Of a stretch of DNA of 64,000 bases, positions 18,554-26,924 are shown one piece after another. The position numbers and the translations under genes are program-made. Within the stretch, counting starts at the first letter, position 1; the number at the start of each line of letters is the position of its first letter. The stretch spans positions 1 through 64,000 of the forward strand of contig JARXKL010000002.1 of assembly GCA_030272735.1 (NCBI GenBank), read 5' to 3'. Below the pieces are notes generated by a model. The model worked only from the letters and a program-made list of their open reading frames with translations, was not told the DNA's origin and ran no database searches. The DNA is from Patescibacteria group bacterium (GTDB lineage Bacteria; Patescibacteriota; Saccharimonadia; Saccharimonadales; UBA4665).

Positions 18554-19021
18554 ATGGCAGAAAAACGAATATATGATGATGAGCAAAATTTTATAGGTGT
18601 TATTCCTGTTGTCGAATATGACACAAGTCTAGGAGTTTTGGCATTTGATTATACGAATACTCTTCGCAAAGTCTATAGCATAGAATGTGCCGCCGCGAAT
18701 CATATTGAGCATAAAACTGAAGACGGCCGCTTGATTGGCCTGCTCTTCTCGGCAACTGATACCGAAATTCTCGATGAACTCGACAAACTAAACTTCCCAC
18801 TATCAGTAACCGCCGGGCCTACACCCCCAGATGCAGAGTATTTTGATAAAACTTTTCTGAGTACGATTGGTGGCACTGGCATAGCATCGCCACATGAATA
18901 CTTATACGAGATAGCTGGCGCCAAAAATAATGTACCTAAACAAATAGAAACCCTTTTAGGTTCATTTGCCATTCTCGCCGGTAACTATTTATTAGATTTA
19001 TTTACCGATAAACCTAAATAA
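18554..19021 (+). CDS. Hypothetical protein
   Basis: This 155-residue protein has no family that I recognise. It is acidic, has no signal peptide, and ends with a moderately hydrophobic helix (LLGSFAILAGNYLLDLF, about 133-149). A TACTAT box lies about 15 nt upstream of the ATG, suggesting its own promoter with a short leader. It stands alone between the glycosyltransferase and a convergent 2H phosphoesterase. Confidence 0.6.
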   Translation: MAEKRIYDDEQNFIGVIPVVEYDTSLGVLAFDYTNTLRKVYSIECAAANHIEHKTEDGRLIGLLFSATDTEILDELDKLNFPLSVTAGPTPPDAEYFDKTFLSTIGGTGIASPHEYLYEIAGAKNNVPKQIETLLGSFAILAGNYLLDLFTDKPK

Positions 19022-19082
19022 AAACACTGAGGTGCACCTATAGGCAGAATATGTTAATCACATACTATTGATGACTTACGCT

Positions 19083-19580
19083 TTAGTATTTATTTAGCGA
19101 AACAGTTTTGAGAACTTTGCGGTTATGTGGATTTCCGTCCGGAAACATGTCAATTAACGAGAGTGACGTAAGGTATATGTTTTCCCTCTTACGTACCCTA
19201 GCCTGTTTTTGCACGGTTATATGCGGGCGATAGCCATCGCCAATATAGGACGGCTCGTCAAATATCGCTCCACTGGCAGTCAGTGTAGTAATTAGTGCTG
19301 TGTGCAGATTTTCAAGGACTTCGGTAGGAACGACAAGCGAAACTGGCAGGTCATTTTTATCTCCGAACATTGCATCGTCACCGATTTCTACGTTAAAAGC
19401 TGCGTATTCTTTTGCAAACTTTTCTAGTGTCTTTACTAAATCGTCGACGCCAACAACCGTCGTGAACCTAGGCGCTACTGTTGTATGCAAAGGCCACTCG
19501 GATGCATCAAATACCAGACCATCCACTACTGGTTGTATGAGACTTACAATTACATATTTCTGCACAAAGTTTTCTGGCAT
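19083..19580 (-). CDS. 2H phosphoesterase superfamily protein
   Basis: Two HxT motifs define this family: PLHTTVAPRF (His32) and RPHITVQ (His120), spaced as in 2'-5' RNA ligase/cyclic phosphodiesterase enzymes. Members hydrolyse or form 2',3'-cyclic or 2'-5' phosphodiester bonds in RNA or nucleotides. Length 165 is typical for the LigT-like group. The specific substrate is not evident. Confidence 0.85.
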   Translation of the reverse strand: MPENFVQKYVIVSLIQPVVDGLVFDASEWPLHTTVAPRFTTVVGVDDLVKTLEKFAKEYAAFNVEIGDDAMFGDKNDLPVSLVVPTEVLENLHTALITTLTASGAIFDEPSYIGDGYRPHITVQKQARVRKRENIYLTSLSLIDMFPDGNPHNRKVLKTVSLNKY

Positions 19581-19714
19581 ACATGGTCCACTTTAGCATA
19601 ATATTCGGCTATGCATCGGTCTGCTACAGCTGTTGGATTAAACACAATGAATCCAAGTTGCATTAAGTTTTTAATGAGTGCATAGTAGCAAGAGAGTGGC
19701 ACTAGCCAAAAATT

Positions 19715-20641
19715 ATGCCAAATTTAAACCCAGAATTACTCGAAATATCTGCCTTCATAAGCAGCCCGTTACCATTGATATCTGCAGCTCCGGCAGCTAT
19801 TATCGCCGGTACATCTGCAGCCAAATCATTTACAATAGTCCATCAAAGCGAAATGGGCGTTCGTACTCGCGGTGGAGCACCTATGCTCAAGCCTGAAATA
19901 AGTAACCGTATATTGCAGGAAATCTGCGATGAGTTACCAGAGCGACGAATTCGATGCCTTTCACAGATTAACCAACTCCCAAAGGACGAGCGGCGTGAAA
20001 GAATAAATGAAAAGATTGATGAACTACCTGAAGAAATTAGAGAAGAAGGAATTTATAGAATCGTTGGACGCGGCGTTGTATGGTTGAGGCCTTTTATAGA
20101 CCACGTACCTAAAATAAATGTCGCGGATCAAACGACTGTTATTAGTCCGTTTGAACTTGAGAGCGAAGAAGACACTCAAATGTTGGTTACACCCAGCGTA
20201 ACGTGGCGAGTGCGGAGTGATTTCGATAACCCGTTCAAAGCGCTATTCAATATAAATAACGAAAAAGAATCACGGCTCAAAAACAAAACTCAAGAACTTG
20301 AGCAGACAGTTGAGTGGATATGTAGCGAAGGACTAGGGCTAGTATTAGGAGACTGGACATATCAGCGATTAAAGAAACTCAGCACATCTGATAAAGCTGA
20401 AATTACCAGAAAGACCAAAGAGTTGTGCGACAAGGATATGCTTAAATATGGCACTCAAATTGAGGCCGTTCGCCTTAAACCAAGTGCCAGAACTGCTGCC
20501 GAAAGACTCGCCCAAGCTATCGAAAAGAATCCTGATTCTGCAGATGCTGGAATCATTGGAGGCATTGCCACTTCTCGAAGAGTCGGTAGACGAGTAATGC
20601 AACTCGTCCCTCCATCAGCGCCTCCAGACGCAGCTGCTTAG
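19715..20641 (+). CDS. SPFH/Band-7 domain protein with internal helical insertion
   Basis: The segment FTIVHQSEMGVRTRGGAP is the first SPFH strand pair, but the next strands (YRIVGRGVVWLRPFIDHVPKI) follow only after about 55 residues of charged helix. The rest of the Band-7 fold (SPFELESEEDTQMLVTPSVTWRV) and a long helical tail follow. SPFH proteins form membrane-associated rings or microdomains. The N-terminal hydrophobic stretch (about 15-35) could associate with the membrane. Confidence 0.78.
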   Translation: MPNLNPELLEISAFISSPLPLISAAPAAIIAGTSAAKSFTIVHQSEMGVRTRGGAPMLKPEISNRILQEICDELPERRIRCLSQINQLPKDERRERINEKIDELPEEIREEGIYRIVGRGVVWLRPFIDHVPKINVADQTTVISPFELESEEDTQMLVTPSVTWRVRSDFDNPFKALFNINNEKESRLKNKTQELEQTVEWICSEGLGLVLGDWTYQRLKKLSTSDKAEITRKTKELCDKDMLKYGTQIEAVRLKPSARTAAERLAQAIEKNPDSADAGIIGGIATSRRVGRRVMQLVPPSAPPDAAA

Positions 20642-20666
20642 TAATAGGCTTTGTGTATGAATTAAC

Positions 20667-22322
20667 TCAGTGTCGAGTAGCTGGCTTCAAGCGCCGTGCA
20701 ATATAGAGCAGTGTTCCGGCAGCTAAAGTAGTAAATCCTAATGACACAAATGGTTGGGCAGCAATAAGCCCGAAGCCAGTGTTAGGTGTCTTGGGTGGAG
20801 TATCGGCAGGCTTAGAAGCAGCAGCTGCAACGGCAGCATCAACTTTCGTGACAGTTAGCACGATATCGTTGCCACTCCCACCTTTGTAGGTCACTGTATA
20901 GGTAACGCCTCCGCTGATAAAGCTCGCTCCCTCTCCTAAGCCTTTAAATGTTCCTGTGACCGTACCACCACCATTATTTTTGATAATAGTAAACGTATTA
21001 CCTACAGTCGGAACAAATCCATTAACTAGTGGTGTATCTAAGGTGCCTCCCGAAACATCTACAGCGCCGTTAACAATGAGCTGATCATAACTTGTGCAGG
21101 CTGTTGTGCCGCCAATTTCAGCAGTATAGGTGCCATTCATCGTTAAGCTACTCATAGTTAAACATCCAGGACTATGGCCTGGAGCAATTGTTCCAGTATC
21201 AGCAAAAACATGAACCGCTCCTAATGTGCCCGTGCCTTTAAGTGTTCCCCCTTGAACATCCACATCGCCTATTTTACCGTCTACAATCAGTAGATCGCTT
21301 TCACTCTTAACGCCCATGCCCCATGTAAGACCATGAAAATCCTGACTTGCAGGAATAATCGTTGTTTGAGTAGTACCATCATTTGATTTATCACCAAAGA
21401 AACTGCTGAGTTCACCATCATATTGTTGTCCGTATGAGTGCATAGTTGTGTAATAACCACCGCTAATACTTGGGTCTAGTCCGGCAAGGAATGACTTCAA
21501 TAATGATACTTTATTCGAGAGATTAGTATCGGTGACTAATAGTGGTTCCAGCGCTCGGTCGCCGATCTCTGTCATCAATGCAGCCCCTGTTTCTGCGACG
21601 TCTTCTACATAAGCCGCTTCAGCATAGCTCGAAATAAAACCATTGCCCGTCTGAAAACCTGCCGAACATCCCGCACTACCTTCATAACAAGTCGACCCAG
21701 CATAGTTAGCGTAAGTGAAACCATTAGGGTTATAACTCTGCCATGTTGCTTGGTTTAAGGCCTTTGGGCCGCCTCGTGTTTGAAAATCAAGTAAATGGAT
21801 AAACTCATGCTGAATAAAACGCCTGTAGTAATCAGAGTTGTTGTAGCCTACATGATATACAATGCCGTAACCTTGGTAATACACACCAGCCACTTGGCCA
21901 GTTATGCCATTAGGGCCTGCAACGCCTGATGCGCTGACGAGGTACATTGTTTTATCCGATAGTCCTTGGATAATGTTTGTTGGCCATTTGGACATTTCTT
22001 CAATAAGCATTACTGAGTAGGCTTTAAGTTGCCCAAAATTTGCGTCAGTTGTAGCAGAACAGGTATTGCCATTGAGTGTTGCTGGAGCAGGACAGGCCAG
22101 TGATATAGTTAACCCATACTGGGAGGCAAATAATTGGTCGTCAGCTAGAATCTGGGCTACGGTAGTGTCCTGATTTAGAATACTAAGTCGTGCATTCAAT
22201 GTAGCCACACTACTTTGGGTACCTGACCCACCTAATGCACCTACCTTAACAGTTGGTAACAATGCTCCGTTTACTCCTAAAAGTACGGCAAATAAAGCGA
22301 TAGCTAATTTTTTTATTTTCAC
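20667..22322 (-). CDS. Secreted cell-surface metalloprotease-like protein with C-terminal anchor
   Basis: A signal peptide (about 1-29) starts at GTG 22322. The catalytic-like domain has QHEFIHLLDF (His172, Glu173, His176) and the helix YAEAAYVEDVAETG with possible third ligands. A second region of beta-helix type (KGTGTLGAVHVFADTGTIAP, GHSPGCL) resembles autotransporter-associated repeats. The C terminus is PKTPNTGFG, a hydrophobic helix and a basic tail, as in sortase-type sorting signals. A TGC-TATTGT extended -10 lies upstream. The likely role is processing of surface or host proteins; this is inference. Confidence 0.78.
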   Translation of the reverse strand: MKIKKLAIALFAVLLGVNGALLPTVKVGALGGSGTQSSVATLNARLSILNQDTTVAQILADDQLFASQYGLTISLACPAPATLNGNTCSATTDANFGQLKAYSVMLIEEMSKWPTNIIQGLSDKTMYLVSASGVAGPNGITGQVAGVYYQGYGIVYHVGYNNSDYYRRFIQHEFIHLLDFQTRGGPKALNQATWQSYNPNGFTYANYAGSTCYEGSAGCSAGFQTGNGFISSYAEAAYVEDVAETGAALMTEIGDRALEPLLVTDTNLSNKVSLLKSFLAGLDPSISGGYYTTMHSYGQQYDGELSSFFGDKSNDGTTQTTIIPASQDFHGLTWGMGVKSESDLLIVDGKIGDVDVQGGTLKGTGTLGAVHVFADTGTIAPGHSPGCLTMSSLTMNGTYTAEIGGTTACTSYDQLIVNGAVDVSGGTLDTPLVNGFVPTVGNTFTIIKNNGGGTVTGTFKGLGEGASFISGGVTYTVTYKGGSGNDIVLTVTKVDAAVAAAASKPADTPPKTPNTGFGLIAAQPFVSLGFTTLAAGTLLYIARRLKPATRH

Positions 22323-22438
22323 GTTTGGTTTTTTTCTTTACTAACTAGACAATAGCATTAGCATTATGAGAATGCAATGAGCTTTTCATATACTTCTGCG
22401 CCTAACAAGGCTACTGAAACTATCTCCTGTGACTAGTA

Positions 22439-23029
22439 TTAGCGATTACTAATAAACGTAGCTAATTCGTTTGATACCTCTTGCTGGTCAGCTTCTCCAT
22501 TTATTACGTGCACAAGATAATCTTGAGACATGGCTTCTATTGTTGGTAAGGCGTTCTTTCTGTAGCCATCTAAACGCTTTGTGATGTACACTTCGTCTTC
22601 TGCCACCAAAGTTGTTCTCCGCGCCCTGCCCGCTATACGTTCCGCCGCGGTTTCATCTGACACTTCAATGAGGCAAATAGCTAAAACTTTACCACCTACT
22701 CGCTCGATTGTTTCAGTGAATCCTGGCAATCGGTCAGCATATTGCGGATAACCGTCAACGATGACGGTTTGGTGAGGACTGCTCTCGATGCATTCCTCAA
22801 AAACTAAGCCAGGAAGATGCGATGGCACTGGCAATGCTTGCCTCAACTGCTCAGCATATTGCTTCAGTTCATCGCTATGTCGTGAAGGCTTATCGTGCAA
22901 AGCCCGTGCACGAAGTTCCTCTCCAATCGAGAAGTTATAGACATTTTCGAGCTGCTCAGCAGCTAATTTCGATGCTGTTGATTTACCCGAGCCTGGCTTG
23001 CCGTGTACGAGAAAAAGTTCTACTGCCAT
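22439..23029 (-). CDS. Adenylate-kinase-like nucleoside monophosphate kinase
   Basis: The P-loop GKPGSGKST lies at the N terminus, the NMP-binding region includes FSIGEELRARA, and VIVDGYPQYADRL matches the Walker B region of adenylate kinases (normally DGFPR). The LID is short (GRARRTTLVAEDEVYITKRL) and lacks zinc cysteines. Length 196 is within range. A paralogue or a kinase with a different NMP preference is possible, because the canonical adk normally lies in ribosomal operons. Confidence 0.8.
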   Translation of the reverse strand: MAVELFLVHGKPGSGKSTASKLAAEQLENVYNFSIGEELRARALHDKPSRHSDELKQYAEQLRQALPVPSHLPGLVFEECIESSPHQTVIVDGYPQYADRLPGFTETIERVGGKVLAICLIEVSDETAAERIAGRARRTTLVAEDEVYITKRLDGYRKNALPTIEAMSQDYLVHVINGEADQQEVSNELATFISNR

Positions 23030-23073
23030 TTAAATAGTTATACCATAAAAGAGCCGTGGTCATAAATTGTGGA

Positions 23074-23793
23074 TTATTTAGAGTTTCGAATGGTCTGCCA
23101 CGATTGCCAGGTAGCCTGCAGTATCATCGCCGTTATCAAAAAACCTATGATTGGATCTGCAATCGGGAGTCCGATATAAATTAGGAACGCGCTCAGTATT
23201 ACTCCAGCGCTCACTATGCCATCGGCGCGGGCGTGATTGCCGTCTGCAATCAGAGCCGGGCTATCCAAATGCTTGCCCGCTCGCCAGCGGATTACCGCTG
23301 CGATTTCATTGCCTGCTACACCTATGAGGCCGGCAATCATTATTGCCCAGAGGTGCGTTGGTGTCGACGGATGTATAATTTTATTGATAACTTCATATAA
23401 GGCTACTAGTGCGCTAATGAAAATGAACATGACGACGGCATAGCCAGCCCAGCGCTCACCTTTTTTACTTTTATAAAAGAATGCTAAGCCCAGAGGAATT
23501 GCAGTCAGTGCGTCGCCGCCGTTATGAATAAGGTCAGTTAGCAGTGCAATGCTGCCGCTGAAGCTGTACACAAACAACTGCAGCATTGATGCAACAAACA
23601 ACACTGCAAAACTGAGGCTGACAGCTTTTACACCTTCTTTGGAGCGGATGATTGATTCATCAACTAACCCGTGGCTATGACCATGAGGTTCACCATGATT
23701 ATGTCCGTGTGCTTGATCATGACTATGCCCATGGTCATGGTCTGCGTGGTCGTGAGGGTGCTCATTGTGCTCGGTGGGATGATTATTGGCCAT
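23074..23793 (-). CDS. Cation diffusion facilitator (CDF) metal transporter with His-rich N terminus
   Basis: The first 42 residues contain 15 histidines in HxH repeats, a metal-buffering tail. Transmembrane helices follow with the CDF metal-site motifs LLTDLIHNGGDALTAIP (Asp/His/Asp pattern) and LIADGNHARADGIVS (HxxxD pair). The protein stops after the membrane domain and lacks the usual cytoplasmic C-terminal domain. CDF proteins export Zn, Co, Cd or similar ions by proton antiport. It is the last gene of a CsoR-type operon and overlaps the YHS gene by 11 nt. Confidence 0.9.
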   Translation of the reverse strand: MANNHPTEHNEHPHDHADHDHGHSHDQAHGHNHGEPHGHSHGLVDESIIRSKEGVKAVSLSFAVLFVASMLQLFVYSFSGSIALLTDLIHNGGDALTAIPLGLAFFYKSKKGERWAGYAVVMFIFISALVALYEVINKIIHPSTPTHLWAIMIAGLIGVAGNEIAAVIRWRAGKHLDSPALIADGNHARADGIVSAGVILSAFLIYIGLPIADPIIGFLITAMILQATWQSWQTIRNSK

Positions 23794-23953
23794 AAGTATA
23801 CTGTACTGGATTTTTATCGAAAGCTACTACACATGGATCGCAGCAGAGAAAATACGTTTTCCCGTTATACTCGCGAACCCTGCGCTTACTGCGAGCCGTT
23901 TTCTTATCGGTCATAACCTGCATGACGACGCAAAAAGCTTTGCTACCACTCAT
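23783..23953 (-). CDS. YHS-domain small metal-binding protein
   Basis: This 56-residue protein contains C-x-x-M-Q-V, then REYNGKTYFLCCDPCVVAFDKNP, the core of a YHS domain, with Cys residues likely to bind copper or a similar metal. The open frame extends further upstream through the DUF305 gene, but ATG 23953, 4 nt after the DUF305 stop, fits the domain start, and GGAG lies 10 nt upstream. It overlaps the CDF transporter start by 11 nt. Confidence 0.82.
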   Translation of the reverse strand: MSGSKAFCVVMQVMTDKKTARSKRRVREYNGKTYFLCCDPCVVAFDKNPVQYTYGQ

Positions 23954-23957
23954 GTAT

Positions 23958-24356
23958 TTAGTGCTCCATACCGTGCATAGAATTCGTATCCGACTGAACA
24001 TTATAGCCCCAATCTTTCTGCCACTGTTGCATCTGTTTGATCTCTGTTTCCTGAGCTGCAATTATATTCGTAGACAGGTCTTTGATTTCCTGGTGCTTCG
24101 CATTTCCATTAGAGAGCTTTGCCATGGCTACAGCTGACTCGTGGTGCTTGATCATCTCTGCCATGAACGCTTTATCGTAAGTATTACCCGTTTTGCCTTC
24201 TAAGCTGGCAACCATGTGGCTCATGCTATCGGTGCTTTTTGCTGACGAGCTTGTCAGCGCAGTATCGTTTTTATCAAATGTTGTAGCGGCAATCGATACC
24301 AATAACCCGCCTGCTATAAACCCACCTATTCCGTATAATAATGATTTATTTACCAT
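23958..24356 (-). CDS. DUF305 protein, membrane-anchored
   Basis: An N-terminal hydrophobic helix (about 6-27) anchors or exports the protein. The DUF305 core AFMAEMIKHHESAVAMAKL carries a Met/His-rich ferritin-like motif, and Met/His residues are also enriched at the C-terminal end (MHGMEH). DUF305 proteins frequently accompany copper resistance genes, which agrees with the CsoR gene just upstream (11 nt gap). Confidence 0.87.
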   Translation of the reverse strand: MVNKSLLYGIGGFIAGGLLVSIAATTFDKNDTALTSSSAKSTDSMSHMVASLEGKTGNTYDKAFMAEMIKHHESAVAMAKLSNGNAKHQEIKDLSTNIIAAQETEIKQMQQWQKDWGYNVQSDTNSMHGMEH

Positions 24357-24367
24357 ATAACCTCCTA

Positions 24368-24649
24368 TTACCTTGATAACATTCTGTTGACTGCACCGAC
24401 CAGCTCATCGGCCTTTTCGCCCTGTTCTTTGGGAGTTTTAGCGTTCGCTATGCAGTGCTTGGCGTGGTCGCGGAGCAGCTCTATTGCTACTTTGTCGAGG
24501 GCTGCCTGGGCCGCTGTAATCTGGGTCATAATGTCGATACAATATTTGTCTTCCGTTACCATTCGAGCAACGCCACGCACTTGGCCTTCCGCGCGCTTCA
24601 GTCGTACGAGGACTTGCTCTTTGTTATCGGCGTAACCATATTTGCTCAT
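24368..24649 (-). CDS. csoR: CsoR-family copper-sensing repressor
   Basis: This is an all-helical CsoR/RcnR repressor. Counted from the preferred start MSKYGYAD, the ligands are Cys37, His62 and Cys66 (YCIDIMTQ and DHAKHCI), the same C-H-C set as in Cu(I)-sensing CsoR. An alternative start 18 nt upstream (24667) would overlap the preceding gene. The matching operator (arms GTATACCCC) lies in the promoter of the operon, so the protein very probably autoregulates it. Confidence 0.92.
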   Translation of the reverse strand: MSKYGYADNKEQVLVRLKRAEGQVRGVARMVTEDKYCIDIMTQITAAQAALDKVAIELLRDHAKHCIANAKTPKEQGEKADELVGAVNRMLSR

Positions 24650-24653
24650 ACTA

Positions 24654-25106
24654 TTAGTGTCCTCCATGTAATTGCTTATGTATTAGGGCATGCCCTTTTC
24701 CTCTTTTAAGTAGGTATTCGTTTACCGGCACTGCTACAAAAAAAGCAATCAAAAGTGAGATCGGCATTGTCGCCCAAAATAGCGGGTTTACTAACCCTGC
24801 GTTCATGGCGCCTGGAATCAATGCCATTACCGCGTTATCGGCTAGTTCCATAGTAGCTATCGATACTGTGTCGGAAACCGCAACGACGGAGAGTGCTGCT
24901 GAAACTGTTAAGCCTGCCTTTAGTAGCGGCAGCATAGATAGGCTATAGCCGAACAAAAATGCCAGCGCGATAGATATGATAATCGTGACAAGATTTGTGA
25001 GGCCAAACGCCGTGCCTATAATGAGGCCGAGGATTTCACCAATTGCACAACCTGTTATGCAGTGCAGGGTTGCTCCAATTGCTACTTGTCGTATGTTTCC
25101 ATCCAT
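24654..25106 (-). CDS. DUF4396-like membrane protein, first gene of the CsoR operon
   Basis: This multi-pass protein (150 residues from MDGNIRQV) has four hydrophobic helices and a conserved TLHCITGCAIGE segment with two Cys residues, as in DUF4396. The family often sits beside heavy-metal genes. The open frame extends to 25127, but that Met lies inside the CsoR operator. Met 25106 is preferred and coincides with the predicted transcription start. Confidence 0.8.
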   Translation of the reverse strand: MDGNIRQVAIGATLHCITGCAIGEILGLIIGTAFGLTNLVTIIISIALAFLFGYSLSMLPLLKAGLTVSAALSVVAVSDTVSIATMELADNAVMALIPGAMNAGLVNPLFWATMPISLLIAFFVAVPVNEYLLKRGKGHALIHKQLHGGH

Positions 25107-25112
25107 ACCTAG

Positions 25113-25141
25113 ATTGTATACCCCCATGGGGTATACGTCAA
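25113..25141 (-). promoter_or_regulatory. CsoR operator embedded in a consensus promoter
   Basis: Minus strand: TTGACG (25141-25136), a 17-nt spacer and TACAAT (25118-25113). The spacer and its edges are filled by an inverted repeat with 9-nt arms GTATACCCC/GGGGTATAC around CAT (25116-25136), matching the G/C-tract-flanked operator type of CsoR. The start site would fall on the ATG at 25106, predicting a leaderless mRNA. Confidence 0.88.
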
Positions 25142-25212
25142 TTCACCCTGTCACGTTTTAGCTTCAGTGTGAGTACTTCGTATTGTTATTAGGTGCAGTT
25201 ATACTAATCCGC

Positions 25213-26082
25213 ATGTGGTTTATATATGCACTACTTGGAGCCGTTGGTAAATCGTATGCAGGTTTTTTTCGTAAGAAAATTGCAAATAGCATAGGTGGGT
25301 CAACGTATATTTGGATCGGGTATTCACTTATTCTGCTCATAATGACGCCTTTTATGTTTGTACAGTTACCTGAGGTCCTCGACTCATTCACTAAATTTCC
25401 TGCGGTTGTTTTTGGGGCAGCATTATCCTACTTGGTAGCTACTCAGCTTAATCTGGAGGCGCTCAAGCGCGAAGATTTATCATATACAGCCCCGCTCAAT
25501 GCCTTCGTGCCAGTTTTTACACTAGCAATTGCTGTGCCGTTTTTGAGCGAGACTCCACCAAAATTTGGCCTGATAGGAATTGCTCTCGTAGTGTCAGGGG
25601 CATATATAGTGAGCATTAAACCAGATCGCGTGAGTTGGACTGATCCGCTCAAGCGCCTACTGACAAGTACAGGCGCGCGATTGAGTTTGGGAGTAGCGCT
25701 CTGTTATGCAATCAATACTATTCTTATGAAGATACTCACAAACCATCATTTCAGCGCATTTGTTGTTCTATATGTCACGACTCTGGTGGGATGGCTGCTA
25801 CTAGTTAATGTGCCAATTTCACGTCGTAATGAGCTCAAAGCGATCCGACCATCTGATAAAATAGCCGTTCTCGGCGGAAGTCTCAGTTCATTCGCAGGCA
25901 GCTTCTTTCACATACTTGCGCTCGCAAATACTTTCACGAGTTATGCGACTGCAGTTCGCCGCTTAGACGCAGTAATTTCAGTTATGCTCGGGTGGCGCTA
26001 CTTGGATGAAAAGAATATTCGCATTAAGCTCGCGGGGAGCATCATAATGACAGTTGGCGCTGTAATTATCGCTGTTTCATAA
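25213..26082 (+). CDS. EamA/DMT-superfamily transporter
   Basis: About ten hydrophobic helices in two related halves are visible, with FIYALLGAVGKSYAGFFRKK at the start and LAGSIIMTVGAVIIAVS at the end, typical of the drug/metabolite transporter fold. A TTG at 25183 is in frame, but ATG 25213 gives the normal N terminus. No Shine-Dalgarno is visible. The gene is divergent from the CsoR operon. Substrate unknown. Confidence 0.82.
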   Translation: MWFIYALLGAVGKSYAGFFRKKIANSIGGSTYIWIGYSLILLIMTPFMFVQLPEVLDSFTKFPAVVFGAALSYLVATQLNLEALKREDLSYTAPLNAFVPVFTLAIAVPFLSETPPKFGLIGIALVVSGAYIVSIKPDRVSWTDPLKRLLTSTGARLSLGVALCYAINTILMKILTNHHFSAFVVLYVTTLVGWLLLVNVPISRRNELKAIRPSDKIAVLGGSLSSFAGSFFHILALANTFTSYATAVRRLDAVISVMLGWRYLDEKNIRIKLAGSIIMTVGAVIIAVS

Positions 26083-26465
26083 TTGATTAAGTAATAAAAA
26101 TTTGTTCCACTTTCTCCTCATTAGCTCATTGGCCCCAAGTGCGGCTTGGCGTGCTTTCGCTAATTGAATGCACAAGATGAGGGGCAAAAGCGTAAGTGGT
26201 ATGCACTTGATCCTCATTTTGATTGTCTACTTGTTAATGAGCGTTCGGAAATATTTCTATCTCTACGAAGCCTATATTTAATATCATTTTAGGGTGTATA
26301 AGTCAATAATTTTACATCGGTGGGATCACTCACTTTTCTGCCTTGGGCAGATTTTACGAGCGCTCTAAATTAGGTCCAGTAGATCTTCTGCCGCTGACTA
26401 TTGAAAATGCAGGTATCGATTACCTTACGCTACATGTGATTAGTATAACTAATACTAAAATTAAA
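26083..26465. other. Gene-free stretch with repeat remnant
   Basis: I see no supportable gene in these 383 bases. They hold one copy of a short dispersed repeat (26320-26374), an ATGAGG/CCTCAT inverted pair near 26178-26217, and an AT-rich inverted repeat TTAGTAT/ATACTAA close to the HIT gene stop that could act as a weak terminator. The sequence looks like decayed intergenic DNA. Confidence 0.5.
26320..26374 (+). repeat. Dispersed repeat, copy A
   Basis: Starts GTGGGATCACTC and ends CGCTCTAAATTAGG. The same two blocks occur in the same order at 28626-28659. Copy A carries a longer middle with its own small hairpin (CTGCC...GGCAG). The two copies bracket the HIT, 447-residue and small membrane genes. 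Confidence 0.6.
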
Positions 26466-26846
26466 TTAGACTAGCTCATCAGGTTGATTGCGATCACCCA
26501 GTCTAATAAACTCATCATTTGGATATCGAGGCACAAGATGTACATGCGCATGCATCACTACTTGGCCTGCAGCCTTACCTACATTGCTAAATATATTATA
26601 GCCTGCAGGGCTAAATTGGGCATCGACTATCGTTTTAACTGCTTTACTGAGCTCGAGGATCGCGTTAATCTCACCGTTGTTTAGTGCGAAATAATTCTCC
26701 CGATGGGCTCTGGGTATAACTAACGAATGACCAGGTGCGACTGGTTTAAAATCCCATATAGCATAAGCTAACTCATTGGCAGTAATCAGACTATGACTTT
26801 CGTAAGTATCCACTGGACAGAATACACATTCAGTAGTAGTTGGCAT
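26466..26846 (-). CDS. HIT-family nucleotide hydrolase/transferase
   Basis: The histidine triad HAHVHLVPR is present near residue 98, preceded by the Hint-type segments CVFCPV, VAPGHSLVIPRAHRENYF and NIFSNVGKAAGQVV. HIT enzymes hydrolyse adenylated or diadenosine substrates. Length 126 is typical. It may be co-transcribed with the upstream 447-residue gene (78 nt gap). Confidence 0.93.
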   Translation of the reverse strand: MPTTTECVFCPVDTYESHSLITANELAYAIWDFKPVAPGHSLVIPRAHRENYFALNNGEINAILELSKAVKTIVDAQFSPAGYNIFSNVGKAAGQVVMHAHVHLVPRYPNDEFIRLGDRNQPDELV

Positions 26847-26924
26847 GAATCAATCATAACAAACAAATACTCCCTAAAACAGCGGGGCTGTACTCATGAG
26901 GGTGTTGGAGTGCCACAATAGGCA

